Numbered from the stretch's first letter, positions 26,038 to 36,678 are shown. The stretch is 64,000 bases of DNA from Paenibacillus sp. FSL H8-0548 (GCF_038630985.1 NZ_CP152049.1:2561501-2625500), one strand, 5' to 3'. The notes: generated by a model not told the origin, from the sequence alone. A program made the numbers and translations.

Positions 26038-28110
26038 TTGAACATAAAGATGGGGAACGAAGCGTGGCTTCGATATCAAGAGGTCGAGAACGAGTCGCTG
26101 CGGGAATCGTATCAAACTCGTTGCTCGGCTATTGCAATCACGGAGCGAACCAACATATTATGCACCGCAGAAAAAGAATTAAAGGAAGCTTTACTGGCCA
26201 TGACGGGACACTCGCCAGATATAGTTGCGATTCAACATCATCAGGTTCCACGCGTAATCATTGGGGTTTTAGGGAGCGGGGATGCCGAGATCGACCGCGA
26301 AGTCGGAGCAGAAGCCGAACTGATCGGCATCGAAGGCTATGTCATTCGGTCGCTGAACGGCAGGGCGGGAGATTCGGACCGAATCTTGATCGTCGGGAAG
26401 TCGGATCGCGGAGCATTATATGGAACCTTTCATTTGATTCGGTTAATCCAGATGAGGGAACCGATTGAAGAGCTGCATATTATCGAGACGCCTGCCAATG
26501 GGCTGAGAATGATTAATCAGTGGGACAACATGGACGGATCGATCGAACGAGGCTATGCGGGGGAGTCTATTTTCTATAGGAACAATCGTTTCGTGGAGAA
26601 CTTTAATCGTATTCGGGAATATGCCCGGCTGTTGTCTTCCGTTGGAATTAACGCGATTTCTATCAATAATGTGAACGTTCATCGCGAAGAGACAAAATTG
26701 ATTACGGCGGAGTATGAAGAGACATTAAAGAAAGTGGCAGACGTATTCGGAGCGTACGGCATCCAATTATTCCTTAGCATTAACTTCGCGAGCCCGATCG
26801 TGATTGGCGGTCTGCCTACGGCGGATCCCTTGGAGCCATCGGTTAGAGAATGGTGGGCTGAGCGAGCAACCGATCTGTACCTTGCAATTCCCAACTTCGG
26901 CGGTTTTCTAGTAAAGGCCGACTCTGAATTTCGTCCCGGCCCTTTTACGTACGGACGGAACCATGCGGACGGAGCGAATATGTTGGCCGAGGCGCTTGCA
27001 CCGCATGGTGGACTTGTCATCTGGCGCTGCTTCGTATACAACTGTCTTCAGGATTGGCGCGATCGTTCAACGGACCGGGCAAAGGCGGCCTATGACCACT
27101 TTATGCCGCTCGATGGACGTTTCGCCGACAACGTAATTTTACAAATTAAGAATGGACCGATGGATTTTCAGGTTCGCGAGCCGGTATCGCCGTTGTTTGG
27201 TGGACTCAGCAGAACGAACCAGATTCTGGAGCTGCAAATCACGCAGGAATATACTGGACAGCAGAAGCATCTCTGCTATCTTGTACCGCAGTGGAAAGAA
27301 ATTCTTGATAACGATACGTATGCTGTCGGCGAAGGAGCTACTGTCACCGAGATCGCGAAGGGCGCCACTTGGGGACGCCCGTACGGCGGAATTGCGGCCG
27401 TATCGAACATCGGGAACGATGCTTGCTGGACTGGACATCCGCTGGCTCAAGCAAACCTGTATGGTTATGGACGGTTGACGTGGAGCACTTCGTTATCTGC
27501 GGAGCGGATCACGTCGGAATGGATTCGGCTCAGTCTCAGCTGCGATAGGGCGGTCGAAGAAGTCGTCTCGAGCATTTTAATGAAGTCTTGGGGCATATAC
27601 GAGAGCTACACCGCTCCGCTCGGCGTCGGTTGGATGGTGAATCCGAATCATCATTACGGCCCGAATGTAGACGGATACGAATATTCGAAGTGGGGGACGT
27701 ATCATTTTGCGGACCACCGCGGCATCGGGGTCGATCGAACGATTGAAACAGGGACCGGATACACTGCGCAATACCATTCGCCTCTTCGTGAGATATATAA
27801 CTCGTTAGAAAGTTGTCCAGATGAATTATTGTTGTTTTTCCATCATGTTCCGTACACCCATGTCTTGCATAGCGGGAAGACGGTAATCCAGCATATTTAC
27901 GACACGCATTTTGAAGGGGCGCAAGCGGCGGCGGCCTTGCTAGACGATTGGCGATCGGTCAGAGGCAAGGTCAACGAGGAGTATTTTGAGCTTGTTGCCT
28001 CGCGGTTATTAGAGCAGCTTGAACATGCCAAAGAATGGCGGGACATGATCAATACGTATTTCTATCGCAAGTCAGGCATTGCGGACTTGCAAGATCGCCT
28101 GATCTATTGA
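26038..28110 (+). CDS. aguA: GH67 alpha-glucuronidase
   Basis: Removes 4-O-methyl-glucuronic acid from the non-reducing end xylose of aldouronic oligosaccharides, completing glucuronoxylan breakdown inside the cell. An N-terminal domain (to about residue 130) precedes the catalytic barrel. Predicted acid/base Glu297 lies in [10 protein letters not shown]; the predicted Asp376 and Glu404 lie in GPMDFQ and ITQEY. Their spacing (79 and 28 residues) equals that which I recall for characterised AguA enzymes. The start is uncertain among GTG 26026 and TTG 26038; I chose TTG 26038, which lies about ten bases after GGAG. No signal peptide, 690 aa, standard length. It is followed by a GH2 gene. Confidence 0.93.
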   Translation: MNIKMGNEAWLRYQEVENESLRESYQTRCSAIAITERTNILCTAEKELKEALLAMTGHSPDIVAIQHHQVPRVIIGVLGSGDAEIDREVGAEAELIGIEGYVIRSLNGRAGDSDRILIVGKSDRGALYGTFHLIRLIQMREPIEELHIIETPANGLRMINQWDNMDGSIERGYAGESIFYRNNRFVENFNRIREYARLLSSVGINAISINNVNVHREETKLITAEYEETLKKVADVFGAYGIQLFLSINFASPIVIGGLPTADPLEPSVREWWAERATDLYLAIPNFGGFLVKADSEFRPGPFTYGRNHADGANMLAEALAPHGGLVIWRCFVYNCLQDWRDRSTDRAKAAYDHFMPLDGRFADNVILQIKNGPMDFQVREPVSPLFGGLSRTNQILELQITQEYTGQQKHLCYLVPQWKEILDNDTYAVGEGATVTEIAKGATWGRPYGGIAAVSNIGNDACWTGHPLAQANLYGYGRLTWSTSLSAERITSEWIRLSLSCDRAVEEVVSSILMKSWGIYESYTAPLGVGWMVNPNHHYGPNVDGYEYSKWGTYHFADHRGIGVDRTIETGTGYTAQYHSPLREIYNSLESCPDELLLFFHHVPYTHVLHSGKTVIQHIYDTHFEGAQAAAALLDDWRSVRGKVNEEYFELVASRLLEQLEHAKEWRDMINTYFYRKSGIADLQDRLIY

Positions 28111-28242
28111 CGCAGCATGAATAAGAAATGTGGTGGCATCGCAATCGTGCGAAGCCCCGCATTCAGCCTTGGAATATTAGGATGCAGTCATATTCTATTC
28201 ATTCACCCTAACCTAATACCTACGAAAGCGAGCTGTTCGACT

Positions 28243-31200
28243 ATGAATACGAAATTGCTTTTCAACGACGGATGGGAATTTGCCAAAAGCGCGCTGGATG
28301 TTACGGATCATGCGGGGCTGAGCTTCGAGCCGGTGGATCTCCCTCATGATTGGTTGATCTATAACACATTGGCACTTTACGAGAACACTATTGGCTGGTA
28401 TCGCAAGAAATTGAATTGGACACGGAACGACCGAGAGCTCCTGATCAGCTTCGATGGCGTGTACATGGATTCTTCCCTATACCTAAACGGTCAGCTTGCC
28501 GGCGAATGGAAATACGGATATTCTTTCTTCGAACACGAGATTACGGACGCTGTCATTGACGGAGAAAATGAAATCGTCGTGAAAGTCGTGTACCAGAGTC
28601 CAAACAGCCGCTGGTATTCGGGAGCAGGCATATATCGAAATGTATGGTTGAAGGAACGGGATAAAAATCACATTCTCACTGGCGGCGTGTATGCTGCAGC
28701 CAAGCAGCAGGTTGAAGGCTGGTTGGTGGAAATTGACACGGACGTGCACATCGAAGAAGACGTACTTATTTCGCATCATATCATCTACGAGGGCCAGACG
28801 GTCGCTGCTGTTTCGGAGCGGGTAACAGTAAGCGGCGGCTCGATCAGGAAGAACTGTCAAACGTTAATCGTGAATAATCCCTTATTATGGAGTCCAGAGG
28901 AGCCGAATCTATACCGGATCGTGACACGAATGTCCCGTGAATTGATCGAGTCCGAGGGTCAGCGCTGTGAAGAGCTGGAGACGATCACGCTTCCTCTAGG
29001 TTTCCGGAGCATCGTTCTCGATCCGGAGCAGGGGCTTCAGGTGAATGGGAAAAAGCTGAAATTGAATGGCGTTTGCGAGCATCATGACTTGGGTGCTTTA
29101 GGAGCAGCATTTAACATCCATGCACTGCGAAGAAGATTTGAAATTCTTAAAGAAATGGGCGTCAACGCAATTCGCACGGCTCATAATATGCCGGCTTCGG
29201 AGCTCATGGATTTGGCGGACGAGATGGGGGTGTTCGTCGTCACGGAGGCTTTCGACATGTGGGAACGCTCCAAAACTACGTACGATTACGCAAGATTTTT
29301 CAAAGATTGGGCGTATCTTGATGTGAAAAGCTGGGTGATGCGAGACCGGAATCATCCGAGTCTGCTGATGTGGAGCATCGGGAACGAGATTTACGACACG
29401 CATGCAGACGATCGAGGACAGGAAGTCACCAGAATGCTCATGGAATATGTATTAGAATTTGATCCGAAGCAGAATGGGCGGGTTACAATTGGCTCGAATT
29501 ATATGCCGTGGGAAAATGCGCAGAAATGTGCGGATATCGTGAAGGTAGCCGGCTACAATTATGCGGAGAAATATTACAGTAAACATCATGAAGAGCATCC
29601 GGATTGGATCATCTACGGCAGCGAGACCGCTTCGGTCGTCCAAAGCAGAGGGATTTATCACTTTCCATTCGAGAAATCGATTCTTGCCGACGATGACGAG
29701 CAGTGTTCAGCTCTTGGGAACAGTTCAACAAGCTGGGGAGCCAAATCGGCTGAAGCCTGCATTTTGTCGGAGAGAGATACGCCATTTTCTGTTGGTCAAT
29801 TTTTATGGACTGGATTCGACTATATCGGGGAACCGACGCCTTACCATACTAAAAATTCCTACTTCGGTCAGATCGATACGGCTATGTTTAAGAAAGATTC
29901 CTATTACATTTATCAAGCCGCTTGGACCGATTATAGAACGAATCCAATGGTGCATGTCTTTCCATACTGGGATTTCAATGCTGGGCAAATCATCGATGTT
30001 CGTGTTTGCTCGAATGCGCCGAGGATAGAGCTGCAGCTCAATGGAACTACGATTGGAACTCACGAAATCGATCATGAGCATGGCTCGCAGCTTGTTGGCT
30101 GGTGGAAGGTTCCATATGAAGAAGGGGAAATCAAGGCCATCGCCTATGACGAAACGGGCAAGGTCATAGCGACTGATGTTAGAAGCTCATTCGGGGATGC
30201 GAGCCAGATTCGTCTCCAAGCGGATAAAGAGGTACTTGCGGCGAATGGTACTGATTTGATTTTTGTGGAAATTGGTATGCTTGACTGTAAAGGTCATCCA
30301 GTAGACAATGCGAACAATCGTGTACACGTCGAGGTGACGGGGGCAGGAAGATTGCTAGGGCTGGATAATGGCGACAGTACAGATTATGATCCGTATAAGG
30401 GAAAAAGCAGAAGGTTGTTCAGCGGAAAGCTGATGGCGATCATCGGTGCGACGCTGGAGCCAGGTGAAATTCGCATAGAAGTGTCCTCTGAGGGCATGCA
30501 AACCGAGGTTGCGGAATATGAATCACATCCAGTGAAAGGCGGAAACCTAGATGGAATTTCAGCGAACGTAAGAAATCAAGAGCTGACGTGCGTGATAGGG
30601 GGCGATGATGAAATTCCGCTTCGCAAGGTCGAAATCGTCAGCAACTCGGGACAAGACTTAAATGCATCTATCACGGAGATTATCGTTCGCGCCAAATTAT
30701 GGCCGAAAAATGCCACTTATCGAGAGGTAGAGTGGCGCGCCGTAACGGATGAAGGAATCGACTCGAATATTGCCAAGGTCGTAGCGAATGGTCATGAGGC
30801 AAGGATTTCTGCTATTGGCGATGGTGCTTTCCGTCTGCGTTGTATGACTAAGAATGGTACGGACAAGACGAAGCTTATCTCGCAGTTGGAGTTTAAGGCA
30901 ACAGGTCTAGGAACAGCTTATAAGGATCCTTATGGATTCATCTCGGCGGGACTTTACGATTCCAGCAAAGGCGATGTGGGGAACGGCAATGAAAGAGGTG
31001 TTGCGACCAGCAGAGATGGTGAAACGCATGTAGGCTTCAGCGACCTTGATTTCGGTCCATATGGCTCCGACACCGTCACGATTCCGATCTTCGCTTTATC
31101 CAGCGAAAAATATACGCTGCAAATTTGGGAAGGGATGCCGGGCGAAGAGTCCAGCTCCTTAGTGGCCGACGTAATTTATCAGAGGCCATCCAAGTGGAAT

Positions 31201-31695
31201 GTATATCAAGAAGAAACGTATCGCTTAACCAAGAGACTTAGCGGCATTACGTCGATCTGCTTCGTGCTGCGTCAGAAGGTGCACATCAAAGGTTTTTCCT
31301 TTGAACGTCAGAACCGAGCTTTCGATCGGAATTCGGCGGCATCCTGCGATCGGATTTATGGGGATACGTTTACCTTTGCAGAGGATCGTGTGGAAGGCAT
31401 CGGAAATAACGTCTCGCTTGAGTTCACACATATGGAGTTTACAGGCGAAGGTGCTCTGAATCTAGTCGTAAACGGGAGATCGTTGATCGACAAGAACACG
31501 ATCCATATCCGGTTTGCTGGCGAGAGTGGTGAAAACAATCAACTCGTGGAATTTGAGAGATCCGATGGATACGAAGAACGGGTGTTTGAATTGGAACAGG
31601 TAACGGGGCTGCAGAAGGTGACCTTCATCTTCCTGCCAGGGAGCAGCTTCGACTTCGACTCGTTCCGCTTTGTGCGGGGAGAAACGATAGAGTAG
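28243..31695 (+). CDS. GH2 beta-galactosidase-like enzyme with DUF4982 and C-terminal CBM6-like domain
   Basis: 1150 aa. The jelly-roll domain (about 1-190) and Ig-like domain lead to the barrel, with IGNE (acid/base Glu382) and YGSET (nucleophile Glu461). A DUF4982-like domain follows at about 570-650, then Ig-like modules, and the last 130 residues look like a CBM6-type module (ending FDFDSFRFVRG). I start at ATG 28243, where homology to GH2 N-termini begins (LLFNDGWEF); the frame is open to 28117 but the extra 42 residues look non-coding. No signal peptide, which is odd for a protein with a binding module. Placement after GH67 suggests it trims xylan or galactose side chains. Confidence 0.87.
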   Translation: MNTKLLFNDGWEFAKSALDVTDHAGLSFEPVDLPHDWLIYNTLALYENTIGWYRKKLNWTRNDRELLISFDGVYMDSSLYLNGQLAGEWKYGYSFFEHEITDAVIDGENEIVVKVVYQSPNSRWYSGAGIYRNVWLKERDKNHILTGGVYAAAKQQVEGWLVEIDTDVHIEEDVLISHHIIYEGQTVAAVSERVTVSGGSIRKNCQTLIVNNPLLWSPEEPNLYRIVTRMSRELIESEGQRCEELETITLPLGFRSIVLDPEQGLQVNGKKLKLNGVCEHHDLGALGAAFNIHALRRRFEILKEMGVNAIRTAHNMPASELMDLADEMGVFVVTEAFDMWERSKTTYDYARFFKDWAYLDVKSWVMRDRNHPSLLMWSIGNEIYDTHADDRGQEVTRMLMEYVLEFDPKQNGRVTIGSNYMPWENAQKCADIVKVAGYNYAEKYYSKHHEEHPDWIIYGSETASVVQSRGIYHFPFEKSILADDDEQCSALGNSSTSWGAKSAEACILSERDTPFSVGQFLWTGFDYIGEPTPYHTKNSYFGQIDTAMFKKDSYYIYQAAWTDYRTNPMVHVFPYWDFNAGQIIDVRVCSNAPRIELQLNGTTIGTHEIDHEHGSQLVGWWKVPYEEGEIKAIAYDETGKVIATDVRSSFGDASQIRLQADKEVLAANGTDLIFVEIGMLDCKGHPVDNANNRVHVEVTGAGRLLGLDNGDSTDYDPYKGKSRRLFSGKLMAIIGATLEPGEIRIEVSSEGMQTEVAEYESHPVKGGNLDGISANVRNQELTCVIGGDDEIPLRKVEIVSNSGQDLNASITEIIVRAKLWPKNATYREVEWRAVTDEGIDSNIAKVVANGHEARISAIGDGAFRLRCMTKNGTDKTKLISQLEFKATGLGTAYKDPYGFISAGLYDSSKGDVGNGNERGVATSRDGETHVGFSDLDFGPYGSDTVTIPIFALSSEKYTLQIWEGMPGEESSSLVADVIYQRPSKWNVYQEETYRLTKRLSGITSICFVLRQKVHIKGFSFERQNRAFDRNSAASCDRIYGDTFTFAEDRVEGIGNNVSLEFTHMEFTGEGALNLVVNGRSLIDKNTIHIRFAGESGENNQLVEFERSDGYEERVFELEQVTGLQKVTFIFLPGSSFDFDSFRFVRGETIE

Positions 31696-31732
31696 ATTTC
31701 ACTTGAAATGTATTAATTTTCAACGACTAGCA

Positions 31733-31773
31733 AAAAGAACACTTTTGAGGAGATAAGCCAAAAGTGTTCTTTT
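31733..31773. terminator. Bidirectional terminator between convergent genes
   Basis: Perfect 15-bp stem, AAAAGAACACTTTTG with CAAAAGTGTTCTTTT, with T-rich ends on both strands. It serves the GH2 gene and the convergent LuxR-type gene. Confidence 0.88.
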
Positions 31774-31837
31774 GTTGTTTAGGTCACCAATTATTTGAAA
31801 TTGCGGATACATATCTATGGACAACAGGGAGTCTGCT

Positions 31838-32206
31838 TTACTGACGATGTTGAAAGTCCTCTGAATGATTGTCATAAGAGGATAGTACGTGACAGAGCAG
31901 CAGTGGGAATAGTTTCCGAATGGATCGAACGCCAATCTTATTCATTATATTTGCAAGATGATTTTTCACTGTTTTTTCACTGATCACACACTTTTTGGAA
32001 ATTTCACGATTGGAAAAGCCATACACAACGGATAGTATAAGAAGTTCTGATTCTCGCTGTGTAAGCCGATGTACATTTGAAAAATCTTGCATTGCAGGCT
32101 TTAGTCTTCGAATGAGCAAATCATTCAGAGCCACGTATTCTATGTCATAATTATTTATGATTATCTCTTCGTGCGATGTTTTTCTGTCTTTATATGAGAG
32201 TTCCAC
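31838..32206 (-). CDS. Small LuxR/GerE-type HTH regulator (122 aa)
   Basis: Residues about 45-105 form a LuxR-type helix-turn-helix: LTQRESELLILSVVYGFSNR, then EISKKCVISEKTVKNHLANI. The N-terminal 45 residues show no receiver or ligand domain, so it is either a stand-alone DNA-binding protein like GerE or the end of a larger, lost regulator. The GTG start at 32206 has only a weak ribosome site (AGTAGG directly before it). No neighbour indicates its target. Confidence 0.7.
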   Translation of the reverse strand: MELSYKDRKTSHEEIIINNYDIEYVALNDLLIRRLKPAMQDFSNVHRLTQRESELLILSVVYGFSNREISKKCVISEKTVKNHLANIMNKIGVRSIRKLFPLLLCHVLSSYDNHSEDFQHRQ

Positions 32207-32677
32207 CTACTCATGCTTACTTTCTAGGAATAAACGAATAGAGAAAAAAATACTTGAAACTAGAAGAAAGCAACCTAATACGTTCCATAATATTAATAAC
32301 ATATCTACATGTCTCCCTTGAAGTTTTATTCTCATCTGCAAAAAATAATCCTTTTGACATATAAAATCCAAGTGGTGTGACTTATATCAAATAGTTCTAA
32401 TTACTCAAATTATCCTATATCCCTCATTATAAATGAGTACAAAGACTTATTCTAGGTGTAGAAACTCACTAAAAATCAGGTATTTCGTCATTTTTCGACT
32501 AAATATATGACTTAAGTAATGTTTGTAATAATAATATGTGCCTATAATTAGCTATCGAGGAGATGACCTCTGGATTCGTCAGGGTGTCATTTTTTTTAAT
32601 GTCCACTGCTAGAGAGCAATACTCCATGAAAGAAGATAAAAATGTACATGGACGATATTCTAGATGTTGGATAACAT
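32207..32677. other. AT-rich intergenic stretch
   Basis: No convincing gene on either strand. A terminator-like hairpin lies at about 32562-32598 (ATGAC and CTG paired with CAG and GTCAT, then eight T) with no plus-strand gene upstream of it, so it may be a leader or a relic. The promoter for the Fur-box-controlled nitroreductase must lie at its right end. Confidence 0.5.
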
Positions 32678-32700
32678 TGATAATGAAAATCAATTTCATT
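32678..32700 (+). promoter_or_regulatory. Fur box before the nitroreductase gene
   Basis: TGATAATGAAAATCAATTTC resembles the Bacillus Fur 7-1-7 consensus with a partly matching right half. It lies 73 bases before the nitroreductase start. Iron repression is inferred. Confidence 0.65.
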
Positions 32701-32772
32701 TTATGTGAGGGGATGCAGGATGCTAAGAGAGAACCTGGGCCATCGCGTTCAGTAAATCGGAGGTAGAAAGTA

Positions 32773-33342
32773 ATGACGTTATGGAATAGATCAGGAAGAA
32801 TGGCAGATTTGATTATGGAAAGGCGATCAATCCGTCAGTTCAAGAGTGATCCGATATCGCAGGAATTGTTAATGCATCTGCTCAATGTGGCAGTGTGGGC
32901 ACCAACACATGGCGTAAGAGAGCCATGGCGGTTCATTTTGTACAAGGATGAAGCACGCAGAGAACTTGCCCATGCGATGCTGAAAGCAAGTACGCCAGAG
33001 GAGAGGGGGCATTACACGCAAAGCAAAGTCGACTATTTTATGAATATTCCGTTTCATATCGTCGTTGTGCAAATAGAAGATCCCCGTCAAAGACAATGGG
33101 ATGAAGACTATGCAGCGGTTTGCTGCTGGATTCAGACCTTTCAGCTCGCCGCTTGGGAAGAAGGATTAGGTGTCGTGTGGAAGACGAATCCATTTATTTA
33201 TCACCCTGCGTTTCGCGAAGCGGTCAATGTTCAAGGTGGCGAGAAAATCGTGGGCCTTCTGCATGTGGGATATCCAGAAAAAATACCGGCGCCCCGCCCT
33301 CGAACCGATGCAAGCCAGTTTCTAACGATCCATGAGGAATAA
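32773..33342 (+). CDS. Nitroreductase family FMN protein
   Basis: 189-aa FMN-dependent oxidoreductase of the YdjA/NfnB type. The N-terminal ERRSIRQFKSDPI and APTHGVREPWRF motifs bind the FMN phosphate, and GLLHVGYPEK is the typical C-terminal FMN contact. CGGAGG precedes ATG 32773. A Fur box upstream and siderophore genes downstream suggest a role under iron limitation, perhaps ferric-chelate or flavin reduction, but family members reduce many substrates. It is transcribed separately from the binding protein at 33499, which has its own promoter. Confidence 0.87.
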   Translation: MTLWNRSGRMADLIMERRSIRQFKSDPISQELLMHLLNVAVWAPTHGVREPWRFILYKDEARRELAHAMLKASTPEERGHYTQSKVDYFMNIPFHIVVVQIEDPRQRQWDEDYAAVCCWIQTFQLAAWEEGLGVVWKTNPFIYHPAFREAVNVQGGEKIVGLLHVGYPEKIPAPRPRTDASQFLTIHEE

Positions 33343-33427
33343 TATGATTCGAAGCGGGCTGCCTGCCGCTGCCGCTTTGAACCGGACAAAAAAAAGCAGG
33401 ACAATGGACAAATTACTACATGGACTT

Positions 33428-33474
33428 TTGACTAAACAAATTATAGGATTATAAATGAAAATGATTATCATTTA
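33428..33474 (+). promoter_or_regulatory. Promoter and Fur box of the siderophore uptake operon
   Basis: TTGACT (33428) and TATAAA (33450) are 16 bases apart. TGAAAATGATTATCATTTA (33456-33474), a close match to the Fur consensus, overlaps the expected transcription start. Iron-replete repression is expected. Confidence 0.85.
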
Positions 33475-33498
33475 CAATGGTTGAGGGGGAGCTAAAAG

Positions 33499-34512
33499 AT
33501 GAAGGCAGTAAAGATTTGGTTAGCTATTATTCTAATATTCGTCATCGCAGGATGCGGTGCCGCAGAGAATAAGAAAGTCAACAATGATGGGACTGTAACG
33601 AGCGGAGCAGGTACGACAGAAGCAATTACAGAGCCGGCTCCAGCAGCTGGGGCTGCAAATGAAGAGCCAAGAACGATTATACATGCAATGGGAGAAACAA
33701 CGTTGGAGAAAGCACCCGAGCGTGTTGTTATTCTGTTTAACGGTATGGTCGACATCTCGGCTGCACTGGGTGTTAAGCCTGTAGGAGCCATCGAGTCATG
33801 GGATGAGAAGCCGTGGTTTGTCTACTTGCGGGACAAGATGACCGATGTTACCAGCCTTGGCGAGGAATCGCAGCCGAATATCGAGGCGATCGTTTCCTTG
33901 AAGCCTGACCTTATTATCGGAGCAAAAGGACGTCATGAGAAAATATATCCGCAGCTTTCGGAAATTGCTCCAACGATTATGGTAGAGGAAGCCTTCAATT
34001 GGAAGGATAACATGACGTTGGCTGCCCAATCGTTGTACAAGGATGACCAAGGCGCTGACATTATGAAAGCTTGGGATGAGCGGGTTGCCGATTTTAAGCA
34101 GAAAATGGGAGATCGGCTAACAAGCACGGAAGTTTCTATGATTCGCTTCGAAAAGGATGGCACCGCACGAATCTATGTGACCGGGTTTGCCGGCTCCATA
34201 TTTAATGAACTTGGTTTGGCTAGACCAGCCGCGCAGCAGGGAGACAAATCAACGATTAACTTAGCTTCCAAAGAGCAAATTATGCAGCTTGATGGCGATT
34301 ATATCTTTGATATTACTCCGCAAAAGGATGACGGGACGAACTCGCTCAAAAATCAAACCGACTGGACCTCGCATCCGCTTTGGAGTACGCTTGCGGGCGT
34401 AAAGAACAACCACTATTACATGGTTAACGTTATTGATTGGAACCTTGGTGCGGGAAGCATTGCTGCCAATGCTCTGCTTGATGACTTATACGAATATTTT
34501 GAGCTTCAATAG
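33499..34512 (+). CDS. Iron-siderophore ABC transporter binding lipoprotein
   Basis: Class III periplasmic-binding-type protein (FecB/FhuD family), 337 aa, tethered outside the membrane. The signal peptide ends IAGC with Cys19. The two-lobe FecB pattern includes ERVVILFNGMVDISAALGVKP, IVSLKPDLIIG and, in the second lobe, WSTLAGVKNNHYYMVNVIDW. AGGGGGAG precedes the ATG. Directly after the Fur box and before two FecCD permeases. The cognate siderophore cannot be told. Confidence 0.92.
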   Translation: MKAVKIWLAIILIFVIAGCGAAENKKVNNDGTVTSGAGTTEAITEPAPAAGAANEEPRTIIHAMGETTLEKAPERVVILFNGMVDISAALGVKPVGAIESWDEKPWFVYLRDKMTDVTSLGEESQPNIEAIVSLKPDLIIGAKGRHEKIYPQLSEIAPTIMVEEAFNWKDNMTLAAQSLYKDDQGADIMKAWDERVADFKQKMGDRLTSTEVSMIRFEKDGTARIYVTGFAGSIFNELGLARPAAQQGDKSTINLASKEQIMQLDGDYIFDITPQKDDGTNSLKNQTDWTSHPLWSTLAGVKNNHYYMVNVIDWNLGAGSIAANALLDDLYEYFELQ

Positions 34513-34678
34513 TCCTAATAGAAGCAATAGAATGGCAGGCAATAAGATGGCCAATAGATTTAAGTACAAGGAAGAATGGGCATCTGCTCATTCTTTTGTG
34601 CTGTGACTAGGGCTGGGAATGGGCTCGTTTATAACAAATTATTGGCCTAAATCGGCCCGATGATGGAGAGATTCTGAC

Positions 34679-35686
34679 ATGAACGTAATGAATTCAGCCT
34701 ACGCTAGAGCGGTTGGTGCTGCTATTTGTGTCATTGTGTTGCTCGGCAGTCTGGCTGCAAGCATCATGCTTGGCGCTACGAACTTCGGCTGGCATACAGC
34801 TTGGCAAGCGATTGCTCAGTATGACCCCACCGTGAGCGATCAAGTGATCATAAGGACGACTCGTGTGCCACGTGCTTTAATCGCAGCGGTGATCGGAGCA
34901 AGCTTGGCTGTTGCCGGGGCGATTATGCAGATTCTGACTCGTAATCCATTGGCTTCTCCAAGTGTGCTTGGTGTCAATGCTGGAGCGACCTTGTTTGTCG
35001 TCACAGCTGCGACTGTATTCTCCGTATCTAACATGCAAACACTGATGTGGATTGCCTTTCTTGGGGCAATGACAGCTGCGGTTACGGTGTACGCATTAGC
35101 CACAATCGGAAGGGACGGCATGACGCCTTTGAAAGTTATTTTGGCTGGATCAGCCATGGCGGCATTATTCTCATCTTTTACACAAGGACTGCTCGTTCTT
35201 AACAAGGAAGGTCTGAACAGTGTATTGTTCTGGTTAACAGGGTCCATTGCTGGCCGTTCTCCGGATATGCTGATTACTGTGTTTCCGTATGTTCTTCTTA
35301 GCTGGGTAGCTGCCATGCTGCTTGGCAGAGATATGAATGTGTTACTGATGGGTGAGGACACGGCCAAAGGCCTTGGTCAGCGGATTGCCGTAATTCGGGT
35401 CTTGGCGGGAATAATCGTCATCATATTGGCGGGCGCTTCGGTTTCTGTTGCGGGACCTATTGGCTTTATTGGAATCGTTATTCCCCATATATCCAGATTT
35501 TTTGTTGGTATCGATAATCGTTGGGTGCTGCCTTACTGTATTTTGCTAGGAGCCATTCTACTCATTCTAGCTGATCTTGTTGCTAGATTTATTAGGATAC
35601 CTGAAGAGATTCCAGTCGGAGTCATGACAGCTATTATCGGTGTTCCATTCTTTATGTACATCGCTCGAAGGAGACTGGCCAAATGA
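34679..35686 (+). CDS. FecCD-family siderophore permease
   Basis: 335 aa, about nine or ten membrane helices, with the family signatures RVPRALIAAVIGASLAVAGA, ILTRNPLASPSVLGVNAGA and, near the end, GPIGFIGIVIPHISRFFVG. It forms the channel with the following permease (four-base overlap). GGAGAG precedes ATG 34679, 166 bases after the binding-protein stop; I see no terminator in that gap, so one operon is likely. Confidence 0.93.
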   Translation: MNVMNSAYARAVGAAICVIVLLGSLAASIMLGATNFGWHTAWQAIAQYDPTVSDQVIIRTTRVPRALIAAVIGASLAVAGAIMQILTRNPLASPSVLGVNAGATLFVVTAATVFSVSNMQTLMWIAFLGAMTAAVTVYALATIGRDGMTPLKVILAGSAMAALFSSFTQGLLVLNKEGLNSVLFWLTGSIAGRSPDMLITVFPYVLLSWVAAMLLGRDMNVLLMGEDTAKGLGQRIAVIRVLAGIIVIILAGASVSVAGPIGFIGIVIPHISRFFVGIDNRWVLPYCILLGAILLILADLVARFIRIPEEIPVGVMTAIIGVPFFMYIARRRLAK

Positions 35687-36672
35687 CAAGACCTGCTGCC
35701 ATTATAATTGCGATACTGCTCTTCGGCTTGCTGGCTGTCATCTTTAGCACATCCTTGGGAGAGATGGTCCTTACGCCAATGGAAGTAATACGCGGTGCGT
35801 TAGGAATAGGGGAAGCGGATCATACGATGGTCATTAGACATTTGCGGCTTCCACGTATTGTGGTAGCCTTGCTCGCGGGAGCATCGCTGGCAGCTGCCGG
35901 AGCTGTCCTTCAAGGTGTGATCCGCAATCCAATGGCTTCGCCGGATATATTAGGCGTTACTGGAGGCGCATCCGTTGCAGCAGTCATTTTCCTTACGTAT
36001 TTCTCGGATTCATTAAGCATACGGTGGCTGCCTGCGGCGGCGATGATCGGTGCGATTCTGGTGTCCGTTATTTTGTATGTATTGGCTTGGAAAAAGGGGA
36101 TCTCCCCATTTAGGCTCATTCTCGTCGGGATCGGCATGGCATCGCTCATGTCTGCGATGACCACGATGATGATTATCTTCAGCCCCAAAAATGATCCCGG
36201 CCAAGCCTATCTTTGGCTAACAGGCTCTGTTTATGGAGCGAACTGGGAAAATGTGCTGTCCATTCTTCCGTGGACGATCATATTACTGCCGCTTGCTTAC
36301 GGGTTTTCCCGTCACATCGATATCGGGCAGCTTGGCGATGATATCGCAATCGGGGCAGGTAGCCATGTTCAACGCAATCGCGTAATCCTGCTGGGAATCA
36401 GCGTCGCTCTGGCGGGATCAGCCGTTTCCGTTGCAGGAGGAGTAGGATTTATCGGTTTAGTTGCGCCCCATATGGCCCGCAAGCTGGTAGGCTCGAATTT
36501 CAGGAACGTGCTTCCGGCATCCGCTTTATTGGGTGGAATTATCGTTATGCTGGCAGACCTCGTTGGAAGAACGATTTTGCTGCCGCTTGATATTCCCGTA
36601 GGTGTATTTACTTCGGCGATCGGCGCGCCATTTTTCATTTATTTGCTCTTCACAAGGCGGCATGTTCGATAG
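35683..36672 (+). CDS. FecCD-family siderophore permease
   Basis: Second channel subunit, 329 aa. Family patterns LRLPRIVVALLAGASLAAAG, RNPMASPDILGVTGGASVAA and VGFIGLVAPHMARKLVG are clear. The start codon overlaps the previous stop (ATGA), a sign of coupled translation. No ATPase gene follows; the system must use an ATPase from elsewhere, as several Bacillus siderophore systems use YusV. Confidence 0.93.
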   Translation: MTRPAAIIIAILLFGLLAVIFSTSLGEMVLTPMEVIRGALGIGEADHTMVIRHLRLPRIVVALLAGASLAAAGAVLQGVIRNPMASPDILGVTGGASVAAVIFLTYFSDSLSIRWLPAAAMIGAILVSVILYVLAWKKGISPFRLILVGIGMASLMSAMTTMMIIFSPKNDPGQAYLWLTGSVYGANWENVLSILPWTIILLPLAYGFSRHIDIGQLGDDIAIGAGSHVQRNRVILLGISVALAGSAVSVAGGVGFIGLVAPHMARKLVGSNFRNVLPASALLGGIIVMLADLVGRTILLPLDIPVGVFTSAIGAPFFIYLLFTRRHVR

Positions 36673-36678
36673 ATGATT

